NCBI RefSeq assembly: GCF_004769525.1
Contig: NZ_RQFT01000008.1
Coordinates: 186,001 to 250,000, forward strand
Direction: 5' to 3'
Length of the DNA stretch: 64,000 bases
Origin: Leptospira bouyouniensis
Lineage (GTDB): Bacteria; Spirochaetota; Leptospiria; Leptospirales; Leptospiraceae
A program made the position numbers and the translations under genes. How positions within the stretch are numbered: the stretch's first letter is position 1; every line of letters begins with the position of its first letter. This document shows, one piece after another, positions 1 through 9,217 of this stretch. Under the pieces are notes generated by a model. That model saw nothing but the letters and a program-made list of their open reading frames with translations, was not told the origin of the DNA and did not search any database.

Positions 1-2
1 CT

Positions 3-47
3 GAAATCGAACTCATCACAAGATTACAATCCAAAACCAAACAATAG
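3..47 (+). CDS. C-terminal end of an upstream gene (partial)
   Basis: An open frame enters from the left edge and closes at a TAG at 45-47. It gives a 14-residue polar tail (EIELITRLQSKTKQ). It is too short to assign, and the only support is an open frame with plausible composition, so it may be chance. Confidence 0.3.
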   Translation, partial: EIELITRLQSKTKQ

Positions 48-103
48 TTGTATGAAAAGATGGAATTCTTAATTCATACCAGCTGAAATGTGAAGTTAAA
101 AAA

Positions 104-751
104 TTACGTGAGAGCTGCTTGTTTTAGAAATTCTTTAAAGGTATCAATTTCTTTTGTGAAAAAAACAGGTCTTGGGGATTTCACATCTTTCAACAAAAAG
201 ACAATTCCTTGGTTATGAAGGACGACTTGTTCGAGTTCTTCTGGTGTGTATGTGTAAGTGACATTTCCTGAATGGAACAAAAACTTTCCTTTTTCTTCTC
301 GTAAATTGCCATTTCCGACACGTTTGAAATTGCGGAGACCATCTTCCATAAGGTCTAAATCGTTTGAATCTTCACCAAACAATAGTTTACCAGAATGATC
401 CAAATACAAAGTTCCATCAATGGCAAAATGGCTTTTAGCAGGTGGAGTTGGTTCTAACTCCAAATTCCCTGAATCTGTTGGTCTAAGCACTTCTGACTTT
501 TGAACCACTGAAGGAGTAAGCTCCTCAGGGTAAGAATAGGAAAGGTGACGGTCATCTGGGATCGAACGTTCCCTACGAATCCTTTCCTCTAGCTGCGGCG
601 AGACGGAAGGTGTTTGGGGCATCCGGAATTGCCCCTGGGTTTGTGGTTTACGAGATTGGTATGCCGGTTGTTTCGGTTTCTGCGGGGAAAGTGCGACGTA
701 AATGAAGCATAATACTCCCACAAGGATCATTGCGAATGCGGCAAACAACAT
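104..751 (-). CDS. Membrane-anchored hypothetical protein
   Basis: This protein of 215 residues has an N-terminal hydrophobic segment (about residues 2-21). A long Pro/Gln-rich linker (about 24-60) follows, then a soluble C-terminal domain rich in aromatic and charged residues. The topology suggests a single-pass inner-membrane anchor with the bulk in the periplasm, or a signal anchor. I do not recognise the C-terminal domain. It is divergent from the PpiD-like gene at 837, and the start at 751 leaves 85 bp for two promoters. Confidence 0.7.
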   Translation of the reverse strand: MLFAAFAMILVGVLCFIYVALSPQKPKQPAYQSRKPQTQGQFRMPQTPSVSPQLEERIRRERSIPDDRHLSYSYPEELTPSVVQKSEVLRPTDSGNLELEPTPPAKSHFAIDGTLYLDHSGKLLFGEDSNDLDLMEDGLRNFKRVGNGNLREEKGKFLFHSGNVTYTYTPEELEQVVLHNQGIVFLLKDVKSPRPVFFTKEIDTFKEFLKQAALT

Positions 752-836
752 ACTAGCTATATTATCTTGCCAAAGTAGAAATCCCTTGATTACATTTTTT
801 CTTTACAAGGGTTTTAGAAACGGAAACCTTTCCTTT

Positions 837-2078
837 ATGTTCGAAGATGAACCCTCTACACTCAAAGAAAAAATATATCGTACCATCATTGCTCTCTTTT
901 TATTCATATTGGTAGGAACACTTATCATCACTTTTTTACCAGGTGATGCAGAACAAAGCCTCATTGGAGCCATTACTGGTCAAAATTCGACAAAAGCAGG
1001 CTCTGTCGCAGGGCGAAGTATCCCGGTTGATTATTTTAACGCGGCAAAACGTGACTGTTACTACCGTTACCAACAATACGGCAGAGAAACAGCTCAAAAT
1101 GCAGAACTCTTGAATTCATGCGCTTATTCCACTGTCCGTGAGATGTACATAGCCAATGACATCGCCGCTGCAGTCGGGTTCCAAGTTTCCGAAATCAGCA
1201 TCAAACGGGAAATGTCCAAACAAGCCCGAGAAATACACAAGGAATCGGTATCACAAGCAGGGTATGGAGAAGAAGATTCAAGATCCCTGACAGAAATTTA
1301 CCAACAAATTTACCGATCTGCCCCGATGTACTACCGTATCGATTCCGCCACAGGTTATGCGTTATTCCCTAATTTCCTAGACCAACCTCTCACACCTTCG
1401 GAAAATGAAGTGGAGTTAGAAAGTGAAGCCAAACGTGCCAAAATTTCGTTCCGATTGGTGGCAATCTCCGAAGTCAATTTAATGAACGCAGTAGAGTCCA
1501 AAATCAATATCACGGATGAGGAATTACAAAAAGAATACCAAAAGGAAAAAGCGGAAGGAACACTTTCCAAGGATCCATCTGGAAACTTTGTAAGTTTCGA
1601 GGTGAGAAAACCTTTACTATTGTCCAAACTCAAATTTGACCGCAAACGAAAAGAAGCAGAGATTTGGAAAGGTCGTATCAGTCAAAAAATTTCTGAACCA
1701 AATGCCTTGGATGCGATTGCAAAGGAATCAGGACAACCCATTGAAACTGTGACGGCTGTTTCGTTGTCTGACTTAAAACTCGTGACATCAAACCGTGGGA
1801 ATAGTTACCGTTTGGCAAACTCGAGCCAGTTTTGGGAAACATTGGCAAACGATCCATTTAGCAAAAAAACGGTAGTTGGTCCTTTTTCGGACAACGACAA
1901 ACAAGTTTATGTGGAATTTAGTGCCCTAACATACGGACAACCCACAGCTGCCGCACCAAAAGACCAAGCTGCAGATTTTTTGAAACAAAGGCAACTTCTT
2001 AGCTTTTTTCTTGAAATAAACCAGTCCTTAGCAGCAGAATACAACGTAGAGAAAAAAGGCCTTCTCTCTTTAGAATAA
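837..2078 (+). CDS. PpiD/SurA-N-like membrane-anchored protein without a parvulin domain
   Basis: The protein has a short cytoplasmic N-terminus, one transmembrane helix (about residues 15-36), then a large soluble region. The sequence after the helix (VAGRSIPVDYFNAAKRD, and later ITDEELQKEYQKEK) resembles the N-terminal chaperone part of PpiD/SurA-type periplasmic foldases. I find no parvulin isomerase domain in the 413 residues, so a chaperone-like role in envelope folding is inferred rather than isomerase activity. I chose the ATG at 837 because upstream in-frame starts would run into the divergent gene and add a non-conserved leader. Its stop overlaps the next start by one base (TAATG), so the two are probably translationally coupled. 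Confidence 0.65.
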   Translation: MFEDEPSTLKEKIYRTIIALFLFILVGTLIITFLPGDAEQSLIGAITGQNSTKAGSVAGRSIPVDYFNAAKRDCYYRYQQYGRETAQNAELLNSCAYSTVREMYIANDIAAAVGFQVSEISIKREMSKQAREIHKESVSQAGYGEEDSRSLTEIYQQIYRSAPMYYRIDSATGYALFPNFLDQPLTPSENEVELESEAKRAKISFRLVAISEVNLMNAVESKINITDEELQKEYQKEKAEGTLSKDPSGNFVSFEVRKPLLLSKLKFDRKRKEAEIWKGRISQKISEPNALDAIAKESGQPIETVTAVSLSDLKLVTSNRGNSYRLANSSQFWETLANDPFSKKTVVGPFSDNDKQVYVEFSALTYGQPTAAAPKDQAADFLKQRQLLSFFLEINQSLAAEYNVEKKGLLSLE

Positions 2079-2542
2079 TGCAAATCAAAGCCGACTTCAT
2101 CAACCCATTCCTGGAAGCTGCCACCATCGTTTTTCGCGATGTTTTACAACAGGACCTGATCCGTGGAAAAATTGGGATCAAAGATTCACCCGCTCCAAGC
2201 CATGAGATTGCCATTGTGATTGGAGTCGTTGGATCTTTTAGTGGTGAAGTTGTTTATAGTATGAACTATGATGCTGCCTACAAAATTTCACGCAAACTCG
2301 TCCCCGGATTATCCGACGATGATGTCAAAAACGAATACAAAGATATCCTAGGTGAGATTGCCAACATGACCACTGGTAATGCAATGAATATCTTTACTTC
2401 TGCTGGACAATCGGTTGAGATCACAACGCCAAACATCCAAGAAACACAAAGTACATCTGTTAGGTTCAACAAAAAGCCAACCCTTTCCATCAACTTATAT
2501 TCTAAGTTTGGAAGGATTGAAGTGAACGTTGCTATCGCTTGA
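2078..2542 (+). CDS. CheX-like chemotaxis phosphatase family protein
   Basis: This cytosolic protein of 154 residues matches the CheX/CheC/FliY phosphatase family. The signature helix carries E93-x-x-N96 (GEIANMTTGNAMN). In CheX and CheC these acidic and amide residues insert into the CheY active site and speed dephosphorylation. Only one clear ExxN helix is present, as in CheX, which works as a dimer. The gene follows directly on the PpiD-like gene with a one-base overlap, which is not a chemotaxis context, so the partner receiver is unknown. Confidence 0.75.
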   Translation: MQIKADFINPFLEAATIVFRDVLQQDLIRGKIGIKDSPAPSHEIAIVIGVVGSFSGEVVYSMNYDAAYKISRKLVPGLSDDDVKNEYKDILGEIANMTTGNAMNIFTSAGQSVEITTPNIQETQSTSVRFNKKPTLSINLYSKFGRIEVNVAIA

Positions 2543-2631
2543 TGGCAATCAATTTCCAAAGAAAAGAAAACGCTAATTCATTCCGCTTTAACAGAGTTTA
2601 AGTGAATTTAGTCTCTCTGATGAAATCAATT

Positions 2632-3687
2632 TCAAATGGCTGAACCAAGGACTCGCAATCGTTCGCGGGTTTCCTTGCGGAAGTCATATCCTGGTTTTGG
2701 ATTTTTCCCTTCCACACCATTTAGATACAATTGGTAATACTTAAGCGAACGTTCTAAATCACGTTCGTCCCAACTACTTTCATAAATTTTCCCTAAATAA
2801 TAATGCGCAGGTAAAAACTCTTCTGCCTCTTTAAAGTTTTTGATTATATTTACAAGTTGGTGAGCTGCAGATCTAAATTCCTTTTTTCGAACAAGTAGAG
2901 TGGCAATCGCATAATGGGCTCTAGGTGTTAATTCAGGGTGTTTTGGAAACTCAGTCACAAGTTTTAAATATTCTTTATAAGCTTTTTCTTCAGATTCAGG
3001 ATTTCCAATTCGATCCAAAGACCTTGCGAGTTCAAATTGGGTTTTGATTTTCAAATCGGGGTCTTCTTGTTTTTCTACGAGGCCAGAAGACTCTTTCTCT
3101 TTACCATCTAATCCATATAAATTTGAGTTCTCTACACGAGAAAATTTTGCCACCTCACCTTCTTTCCCATAAGAATCAGCAAACTCTTGTTCAGCTGCTT
3201 TTTTTTGATCTCGTGAAAGGTATGCTTTCCCTTTTTGAAAAGATGCTTTAGAAGGATCGATGACTTCTTTCTTTTTTTTCTTTTTGGAATCGGGTTTTGA
3301 AAGAGTAAGACTACTTTCTGATTTTGCTGGATTAGTTTTTGAAGGTAAAGATTCATCTTTTGAGGATGAAAGATTCCCATTACTTATGATTGGAATGGTA
3401 GTTTCATTTAAATCTTTAGAACCAAAATCATTAGAACTTTGTTTAGTTCCATTTTTAAAAACTTTCGAGCTGTCTCCTTGTGCTGTCTCCTTCTGATTGG
3501 ATTCATTCCATGTTTCAGGGAATGGCAAAAATATTTCTGAGGTCTCAGCAAATATTTCAGAAAACAAAGACAAAATCAGAAACAAGTATATCACGAATAT
3601 ATGAATGTTTTGAGTAGGTTTCAAACTGGATTTTAATATGTTTCTCAAGTTTGATCGTGAAATAAATTTCCAAAAACAAAATTTCAT
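2632..3687 (-). CDS. TPR/BamD-like periplasmic repeat protein
   Basis: The N-terminus is basic and then hydrophobic (about residues 26-48), which fits a signal peptide or anchor. A low-complexity Ser/Lys region follows (about 60-150, with a KKKKKK run), then helical repeats with a TPR pattern from about residue 210 to the end. The phrase HYAIATLLVRKKEFRSAA and the later YYLGKIYE are typical TPR helices of the BamD/YbgF type. It is the third gene of a reverse-strand run with the OmpA-like protein and the anchored protein. Its ATG overlaps the stop of the previous gene as ATGA. A role in an envelope complex with these partners is inferred. Confidence 0.65.
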   Translation of the reverse strand: MKFCFWKFISRSNLRNILKSSLKPTQNIHIFVIYLFLILSLFSEIFAETSEIFLPFPETWNESNQKETAQGDSSKVFKNGTKQSSNDFGSKDLNETTIPIISNGNLSSSKDESLPSKTNPAKSESSLTLSKPDSKKKKKKEVIDPSKASFQKGKAYLSRDQKKAAEQEFADSYGKEGEVAKFSRVENSNLYGLDGKEKESSGLVEKQEDPDLKIKTQFELARSLDRIGNPESEEKAYKEYLKLVTEFPKHPELTPRAHYAIATLLVRKKEFRSAAHQLVNIIKNFKEAEEFLPAHYYLGKIYESSWDERDLERSLKYYQLYLNGVEGKNPKPGYDFRKETRERLRVLGSAI

Positions 3688-4412
3688 CGTAATTCTTTTG
3701 GAATCCGTTCTAAACTTCGAGGTTTTCCCATCCCCTCTTTAGATTCAGAAGGTTTCGGGAGTTTTAAAGTTTCCAAATTTTTCTCTTCGTTTTTTTCCTT
3801 CACTTTTTTCTCTAATTCAGAAACACGAGATAACATCTTTTGCATACGAATTTCATCATCAGAAACATTGGAAGAATCAATACTTTCTTTTGGAGAGACA
3901 GGTTGGACATCAATAGGTGCAGGGATCAGGCCATCACCTGATGGAGTATATATGGGAGGAACGGAAGTATCTTCAGTTTTCCGATTTCGAAAATCATATT
4001 CTTTTCCCAAGAACTCCTGTTCTTCGGGTATGGTATCGTGTGTATAACCGTTGGATTCTCTTTCACTTAGAAAATCAAATTGCATCTTACGATTTGATTC
4101 ATACTTTAAATCTTCTGGGTCTGACATTCGCACATCTTTTCGTTTACGATTGTAATCTCTTTCGATTTCCATAATAAACAAACTACGGGTGTCTTGTGCT
4201 AATTGTTGGCCTTGTGGTTTTGCATTTTCCCATCCATTGGACCAACCAATGTAAATTGCCATAATTAGAAAAAAAACGAAAAGAGCGATGGCAATTTTTT
4301 TGAGTAAATCTTGGACTTGCGGAGGGATTTTGTCTACGAGACCATCCACCGCCCCCATCATTTTTTGTGTGTCTACATTGACTTTGGGTATATTGATATT
4401 TTTGATATCCAT
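3684..4412 (-). CDS. Single-pass membrane protein, hypothetical
   Basis: The protein (242 residues) has an amphipathic N-terminus, one strong transmembrane helix (about residues 40-58), and a charged tail. The last third has a coiled-coil pattern (MLSRVSELEKKVKEKNEEK). I recognise no catalytic domain. It lies between the OmpA/PD40 gene, which stops 4 bp before its start, and the TPR gene, which starts within its stop codon. It is likely part of one envelope unit with them. Confidence 0.65.
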   Translation of the reverse strand: MDIKNINIPKVNVDTQKMMGAVDGLVDKIPPQVQDLLKKIAIALFVFFLIMAIYIGWSNGWENAKPQGQQLAQDTRSLFIMEIERDYNRKRKDVRMSDPEDLKYESNRKMQFDFLSERESNGYTHDTIPEEQEFLGKEYDFRNRKTEDTSVPPIYTPSGDGLIPAPIDVQPVSPKESIDSSNVSDDEIRMQKMLSRVSELEKKVKEKNEEKNLETLKLPKPSESKEGMGKPRSLERIPKELR

Positions 4413-4416
4413 CGAA

Positions 4417-6273
4417 TTACTCTTCCAATATTTTAAAAACTACCCGTCGATTGGCAGCCCGACCTTCATCTGAACCATTGTCTGCAATGGGATTTGTTGG
4501 ACCAAGTCCCACCACTGAAATCCTTGTGTCTTCTATTTTATGTTTAGACTTTAGATACAAGGCAACTGAATTTGCTCGTTCTAAAGATAATTTTTGATTG
4601 GCTGTCTTTGTACCAACATTATCCGTATGGCCTTCAATGAGTACCTTTAAATTGCCAGTTTTTTTCAAAATTCCTGCCAATCTGTCAAGTTCTGGTTCCG
4701 ATTCTTTGGCAAACTCAGAGGATCTAAAAGCAAAGAACAAATTGTTCATCACAATTTGGTTTCCCTTTTTTAGTTTTGGTAATACAAGGAGAACTGTTTT
4801 TTCTTTATCTTCCTTTTCTTTTCCCACCAAATTTAGGTTCTGTGATACAGGAAGGTATCCATCTTTTTCTCCATAAAATCCGTAATTCTCTTCGTAAGGT
4901 AATATGATACTGAACTCACCTGTTGTAGGATCACTAATGGTTGATCCAATGGTTTTTTTCTTATGGAGTGATTCATATTGGACAAAGGCAGATAGTGCTT
5001 TCCCTTCCTCATCGACAACTTTGCCTTTGATCACAACAACTGGATCTGGTTGGAAATGATGAGGGATGGCAGCCATAAAAAGTTCACCATCTCTTGAAAC
5101 GTAAGCCCAATTGCCAACAGCTGGAATACTGAAAAAGTTAACACCTCTTAGGTTTTGAGATAACTCTTGCGGTTCAGACCAAGTGGTCCAAGAATCGCCA
5201 CTTCGTCTTGTTATAAAAATAGAGATGCCTTCTTTTCGTCCGGAAGATGAAAAATACAAAGTGCGATCGTCAGGACCAAGGAAAGGAGCCATTTCCTCTT
5301 CCCCAGTATTTAGAGTGTTTCCTAAATTGATTCCTTCTTCAAATATTCCCGAATCATTTTGGATGCTCGCATACAAATCCAATTTACCATAATTTTTCTT
5401 TTGTTGTGCTGAATATATGAGAGTTCGCCCACTTGAAGATAAAGCAGATCCACCAAATACTTGTTGGTTGGGATTATCCGCTTTTTTATACCAGTTATAA
5501 AAACTAGGAAATGAAATTGGGTTTGGCATAGACCATCCCGTTTCTGTTCTGCGAGTTTTATATAAGGGAGCACGGTTTTGAATTTTTTCAGACCTTTCTT
5601 TATATTCATTTTCTAACTTTGTCAGAATAATATGAAATTCTTTTGCATTAGCTGCTTCACGAGTTGCCATTTGCGATTTTTGAGTCATTTCTCTTTTGAG
5701 ATTATCGAGTAACTCATCTTCCCCAAAGTTCCCAAATACAAATAATTCATTTCCACCTGGTAACGCAGAAATCACCGCTGAAGGATAACGATTGTTTAGT
5801 GGTGACGGCAATTGTTCACCCGCCATCCAAAACCCATATTGGTCTCTTTTGGATGCCCATACTTTTTGTGTCGAACGTCCACCTTCTCGAACCAGTGCCG
5901 TCCAGAAGAGTATTTTGCCATCGGGTGTACATTGAGGGTTAAAAGAGAAAAACCCTTGGGTTACATATCTTGGAATTTTTTTAAGTGTCCAATCAGGAGT
6001 TTTGCCAATTTCGAAAGGTTCCATCTCATATCGGATAGGCGAACACACTTCTCCTTGGATATCGCATAACATTCGTACCTTTTTCCCACCTAAGTACGCC
6101 AGTTCTTCCTGCAATGCTGTACTCGAAATGCGGAAAACTTGTTTCTCAGTCCGTAGTAGATGGCCGGTATTTAAAAGGTCTCCCTCCAAAACCTGGATTC
6201 CATTTTTAATACTTTGCGAACTTGTGAGCCCGCTCCCAAAAAGGAAGAAAATGATGAGTAGAATCCGTGCCAT
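4417..6273 (-). CDS. OmpA-family protein with PD40/TolB-like propeller repeats
   Basis: This exported protein (618 residues) has a signal peptide (about residues 1-19). Its middle section carries WD40/PD40-like blades, with motifs such as FSFNPQCTPDGKILFW, SALSSSGRTLIYSA and PFLGPDDRTLYFSSSGR. A carboxypeptidase-regulatory-like beta-sandwich follows (about 405-480). The C-terminal OmpA peptidoglycan-binding domain (about 505-618) shows EGHTDNVGTKTANQKLSLERA. This order (PD40, CarboxypepD_reg-like, OmpA) is known in envelope proteins that tie the outer membrane to the wall. It is first in a three-gene reverse run and is divergent from the ABC-F gene 50 bp away. Confidence 0.85.
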   Translation of the reverse strand: MARILLIIFFLFGSGLTSSQSIKNGIQVLEGDLLNTGHLLRTEKQVFRISSTALQEELAYLGGKKVRMLCDIQGEVCSPIRYEMEPFEIGKTPDWTLKKIPRYVTQGFFSFNPQCTPDGKILFWTALVREGGRSTQKVWASKRDQYGFWMAGEQLPSPLNNRYPSAVISALPGGNELFVFGNFGEDELLDNLKREMTQKSQMATREAANAKEFHIILTKLENEYKERSEKIQNRAPLYKTRRTETGWSMPNPISFPSFYNWYKKADNPNQQVFGGSALSSSGRTLIYSAQQKKNYGKLDLYASIQNDSGIFEEGINLGNTLNTGEEEMAPFLGPDDRTLYFSSSGRKEGISIFITRRSGDSWTTWSEPQELSQNLRGVNFFSIPAVGNWAYVSRDGELFMAAIPHHFQPDPVVVIKGKVVDEEGKALSAFVQYESLHKKKTIGSTISDPTTGEFSIILPYEENYGFYGEKDGYLPVSQNLNLVGKEKEDKEKTVLLVLPKLKKGNQIVMNNLFFAFRSSEFAKESEPELDRLAGILKKTGNLKVLIEGHTDNVGTKTANQKLSLERANSVALYLKSKHKIEDTRISVVGLGPTNPIADNGSDEGRAANRRVVFKILEE

Positions 6274-6323
6274 ACCATACGAAATGTCGGTTGAAACCTC
6301 CGATTCCCTTAGAAAATTGACCT

Positions 6324-7964
6324 ATGATCCAAGCTAGCGGCATTACAGTCTCCTTCGGGAAAAAACCTCTTTTCGAAAACGTCTCCATCAAATTCAAACC
6401 GGAGTGCCGTTATGGGCTGATTGGAGCCAATGGTTCAGGTAAATCGACCTTTATGAAGGTCCTGGCAGGCATCTTGCAACCTTCATCCGGCTCTGTTGTC
6501 ATTGATAAGGACGTTAAGGTCGGCTATTTGAAGCAGGACCACTACGAATACGAAAATGAGACCGTTCTAGGGACAGTCTTACGTGGAAATCCTGAACTTT
6601 GGAACCTAATGGCGGAACGTGATGCCATTTATGCCAAAGAAGACATGACGGATGAGGAAGGGATCCGCATCTCAGAAATCGAAGAACAATTTGCCGATTT
6701 AGGTGGGTACGAAGCCGAATCAGTTGCCGGGGAACTTTTGGAAGGCCTTGGGATTCCGACATCGGCACACAGCCGCCCTCTTAACTTTCTAACGGGTGGA
6801 TTTAAATTACGAGTCCTTCTTGCCCAAGTTTTATTTCTGAAACCAGATGTTCTCCTCCTCGACGAACCTACAAACCACTTAGATATCAAAACCATCCACT
6901 GGTTAGAAGAACTTCTCACAAATTACGAAGGTGTAGTCATTGTGATTTCCCACGACCGTCACTTTATCAACTCAGTGGCCACTCATATCGCAGATTTAGA
7001 TTATAATACAATCAGAGTTTTCCCTGGGAATTATGACGACTTTATGATCGCCGCTGAACAATCACGTGAACAACTAATGAGTGATAGTAAACGTGCGAAA
7101 GAGAAAATCGCCGACTTACAAGAGTTTGTTTCTAGATTTTCTGCCAATGCCAGCAAATCCAAACAAGCAACTTCTCGTCAAAAAATGATCGAAAAAATCA
7201 AGGCAGAGATGGTGGAAGTAAAACCTTCCTCGCGAGTTGCACCATACATTCGTTTTAAAGCAAAACGCGTATTAGGAAAAGATGTGTTTGAAGCAATCAA
7301 CATTTCGAAATCCTATGATGGTAAACCGGTCATCAAAGATTTTAGTACGACAATCACCAAAGGTGAAAAAGTAGGGATTGTTGGAACAAATGGTGTTGGT
7401 AAAACAACATTGCTGAAAATGTTATTAAAAAAATTAGAACCAGATTCTGGACAAGTGAAATGGGGAGATTCAGTGGAAACTTCCTTTTTTCCACAAGACC
7501 ACCGTGAGGCGATGGAACCAGATGCGGATACTCTAGTAGAATGGTTACTCCGCAATTCACCACCAGGAACGGAAGTTCAAGAGATTCGCGCCATCCTTGG
7601 AAGGATGTTATTTTCTGGTGATATGGCAAACAAATCCACAAAAGTATTATCAGGTGGTGAAAAATCGAGAATGATTATTGGGAAAATGATCCTTGCTTGT
7701 GACAATGTGATTGCACTCGACGAACCGACAAACCACTTAGATTTAGAAACGATTGAAGCATTAAACTACGCTTTATCATTGTTTGATGGCACTGTCATTC
7801 TTGTATCTCATGATAGGGAGTTTATCTCTTCACTTTGTACACGGATCATAGAAGTAACTCCTGAAGGAATCAACGATTTCAAAGGGAATTACGAAGAATT
7901 TTTGGAACGTGAAGGAAATGATTTTTACAAACGTCTAACTGGCGGAGCCATCCTTAGTACTTAA
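6324..7964 (+). CDS. ABC-F family ATPase, YbiT-like
   Basis: This soluble protein carries two ABC ATPase domains and no membrane segments. Walker A motifs are at about residues 34-42 (GANGSGKST) and 354-362 (GTNGVGKTT), and both halves have DEPTNHLD Walker B motifs. The linker between them is charged and helical. The first signature motif is LTGGFK instead of LSGGE, and the surrounding LRVLLAQVLF plus IHWLEELL match the YbiT branch. ABC-F proteins act on the ribosome at the E site; the exact role of YbiT is less clear than that of EttA. The stop codon shares TTAA with the stop of the convergent gene. Confidence 0.93.
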   Translation: MIQASGITVSFGKKPLFENVSIKFKPECRYGLIGANGSGKSTFMKVLAGILQPSSGSVVIDKDVKVGYLKQDHYEYENETVLGTVLRGNPELWNLMAERDAIYAKEDMTDEEGIRISEIEEQFADLGGYEAESVAGELLEGLGIPTSAHSRPLNFLTGGFKLRVLLAQVLFLKPDVLLLDEPTNHLDIKTIHWLEELLTNYEGVVIVISHDRHFINSVATHIADLDYNTIRVFPGNYDDFMIAAEQSREQLMSDSKRAKEKIADLQEFVSRFSANASKSKQATSRQKMIEKIKAEMVEVKPSSRVAPYIRFKAKRVLGKDVFEAINISKSYDGKPVIKDFSTTITKGEKVGIVGTNGVGKTTLLKMLLKKLEPDSGQVKWGDSVETSFFPQDHREAMEPDADTLVEWLLRNSPPGTEVQEIRAILGRMLFSGDMANKSTKVLSGGEKSRMIIGKMILACDNVIALDEPTNHLDLETIEALNYALSLFDGTVILVSHDREFISSLCTRIIEVTPEGINDFKGNYEEFLEREGNDFYKRLTGGAILST

Positions 7965-9004
7965 AACTGATAGTTCAGGGAGAGATTTGCCGACTGCATT
8001 TCTTTCCCTGCCAAAAATTCCGTTGTCAGACTAAAATTCCCCTGCCCCAAACGAAAACCTAAACTACCATATCCAAAGCTTGAAACATGATCATACCTCG
8101 TGGCTAGCCGGATTCCGAGTACGCTAGGATCGGACGAAAAGTCGTCTGGATTCACCCTTGTCGAAATAAGTGCATACCGACTCACTTGTAGTGAGGTAAA
8201 TCCTTGGTTGTATACATAACCAATCCCAGGTACGATTGATAAAAATCCAATGGTCCAATTGTATTTCATGTCAAAAGAAAACGAAGTGATCCGAGACTGA
8301 TAAAACAAATCATTTACGCCTAACCATCTTCGTTTATCACCATCAATTCTAAATTGTGTTGGTCTGCGGTCATATGAACTCAAATACAAATCTTGATTGG
8401 TTTGTAAAAAACCAAATCCATAAGAAAAACCAGATGTTTCTGGATAGTATCGAAACACCACACCATAGTTTTGTATTTTTCCCCTAACTTCCGTATTCCG
8501 AATTTTAACAAAAGGAATGTTTGCCTCACTAAATTCATAAGGGAAAAAGTGAGTGGTTGCATTCCATCGTTTTGCATATGCAGATGGTATCCACTCCCCT
8601 AAATTTGCTGTGAAACTGATTGAGGGAGATGCTGCGACCCCTTGTTTTGGTAAATTGCGTAACTCTGAATTTTCGTAATAAAAATCTCGTGCTTTTGATT
8701 GACCACGTGAAATCGTATAACCTAAACCCATTCGGTAAGAAGGAACATTTTGCCCCCCTGCTTGGTTCGAATTGATATTTTGTAAGACAGCATTTTCTCC
8801 CATTGAACGTAAAAAACCATTCGTATAAATTTTGTCCAATGCCGGTCCTGCAAAATTTCCTAATACCTGGTATTCAAAAGGGATATTGGAACACTCACCT
8901 CCCAAACATAATACTTGTGCTTTTAAGGTAAATCGCTCCGGAAAAAACATTGGGAAAATTATTTGAATTAGAATGATAACGAGAAAAGTTCGAATCAATT
9001 TCAT
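7961..9004 (-). CDS. Outer-membrane beta-barrel-like protein, hypothetical
   Basis: From the chosen ATG at 9004 the protein (347 residues) begins with a signal peptide (MKLIRTFLVIILIQIIFP). The mature part is rich in alternating aromatic and polar residues and ends in a phenylalanine (LSLNYQF), the classical signature of outer-membrane barrels. I do not recognise a named family. An upstream in-frame start at 9070 would add 22 residues ahead of the signal and is less likely. It converges on the ABC-F gene with a 4-bp stop overlap. Confidence 0.65.
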   Translation of the reverse strand: MKLIRTFLVIILIQIIFPMFFPERFTLKAQVLCLGGECSNIPFEYQVLGNFAGPALDKIYTNGFLRSMGENAVLQNINSNQAGGQNVPSYRMGLGYTISRGQSKARDFYYENSELRNLPKQGVAASPSISFTANLGEWIPSAYAKRWNATTHFFPYEFSEANIPFVKIRNTEVRGKIQNYGVVFRYYPETSGFSYGFGFLQTNQDLYLSSYDRRPTQFRIDGDKRRWLGVNDLFYQSRITSFSFDMKYNWTIGFLSIVPGIGYVYNQGFTSLQVSRYALISTRVNPDDFSSDPSVLGIRLATRYDHVSSFGYGSLGFRLGQGNFSLTTEFLAGKEMQSANLSLNYQF

Positions 9005-9217
9005 TTGAGAAAATTTATGTAATAAAAAAACGAGTATCATTTTCAAGTTATTATCTCTTTTTTGATTCAATACAAAGAAGGATCACCATCCATTTTAATT
9101 GATTTCGAATACTATAAAGGAAACCGTAATGTTAAATTTCGTTTTGGAACACTTAAAAACAATTCCAAACAAGGAAATAGATGAATCATAATTTAATGAA
9201 ATCTAATGTAACTTTTG
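9005..9217. other. Intergenic region, no supported gene
   Basis: This 213-bp AT-rich gap lies between the outer-membrane protein start and the end of rdgB, both on the reverse strand. It must hold the promoter of the outer-membrane gene. A 20-codon forward ORF (9129-9191) after an AAGGA-like site is visible, but no forward gene follows it. I see no clear hairpin. Confidence 0.4.

Noticed and set aside
9062..9187. Forward ORF of about 40 codons in the gap before rdgB
   Set aside because: It needs a TTG start without a ribosome site. No neighbouring gene supports it, and the region must hold the promoter of the reverse-strand outer-membrane gene.
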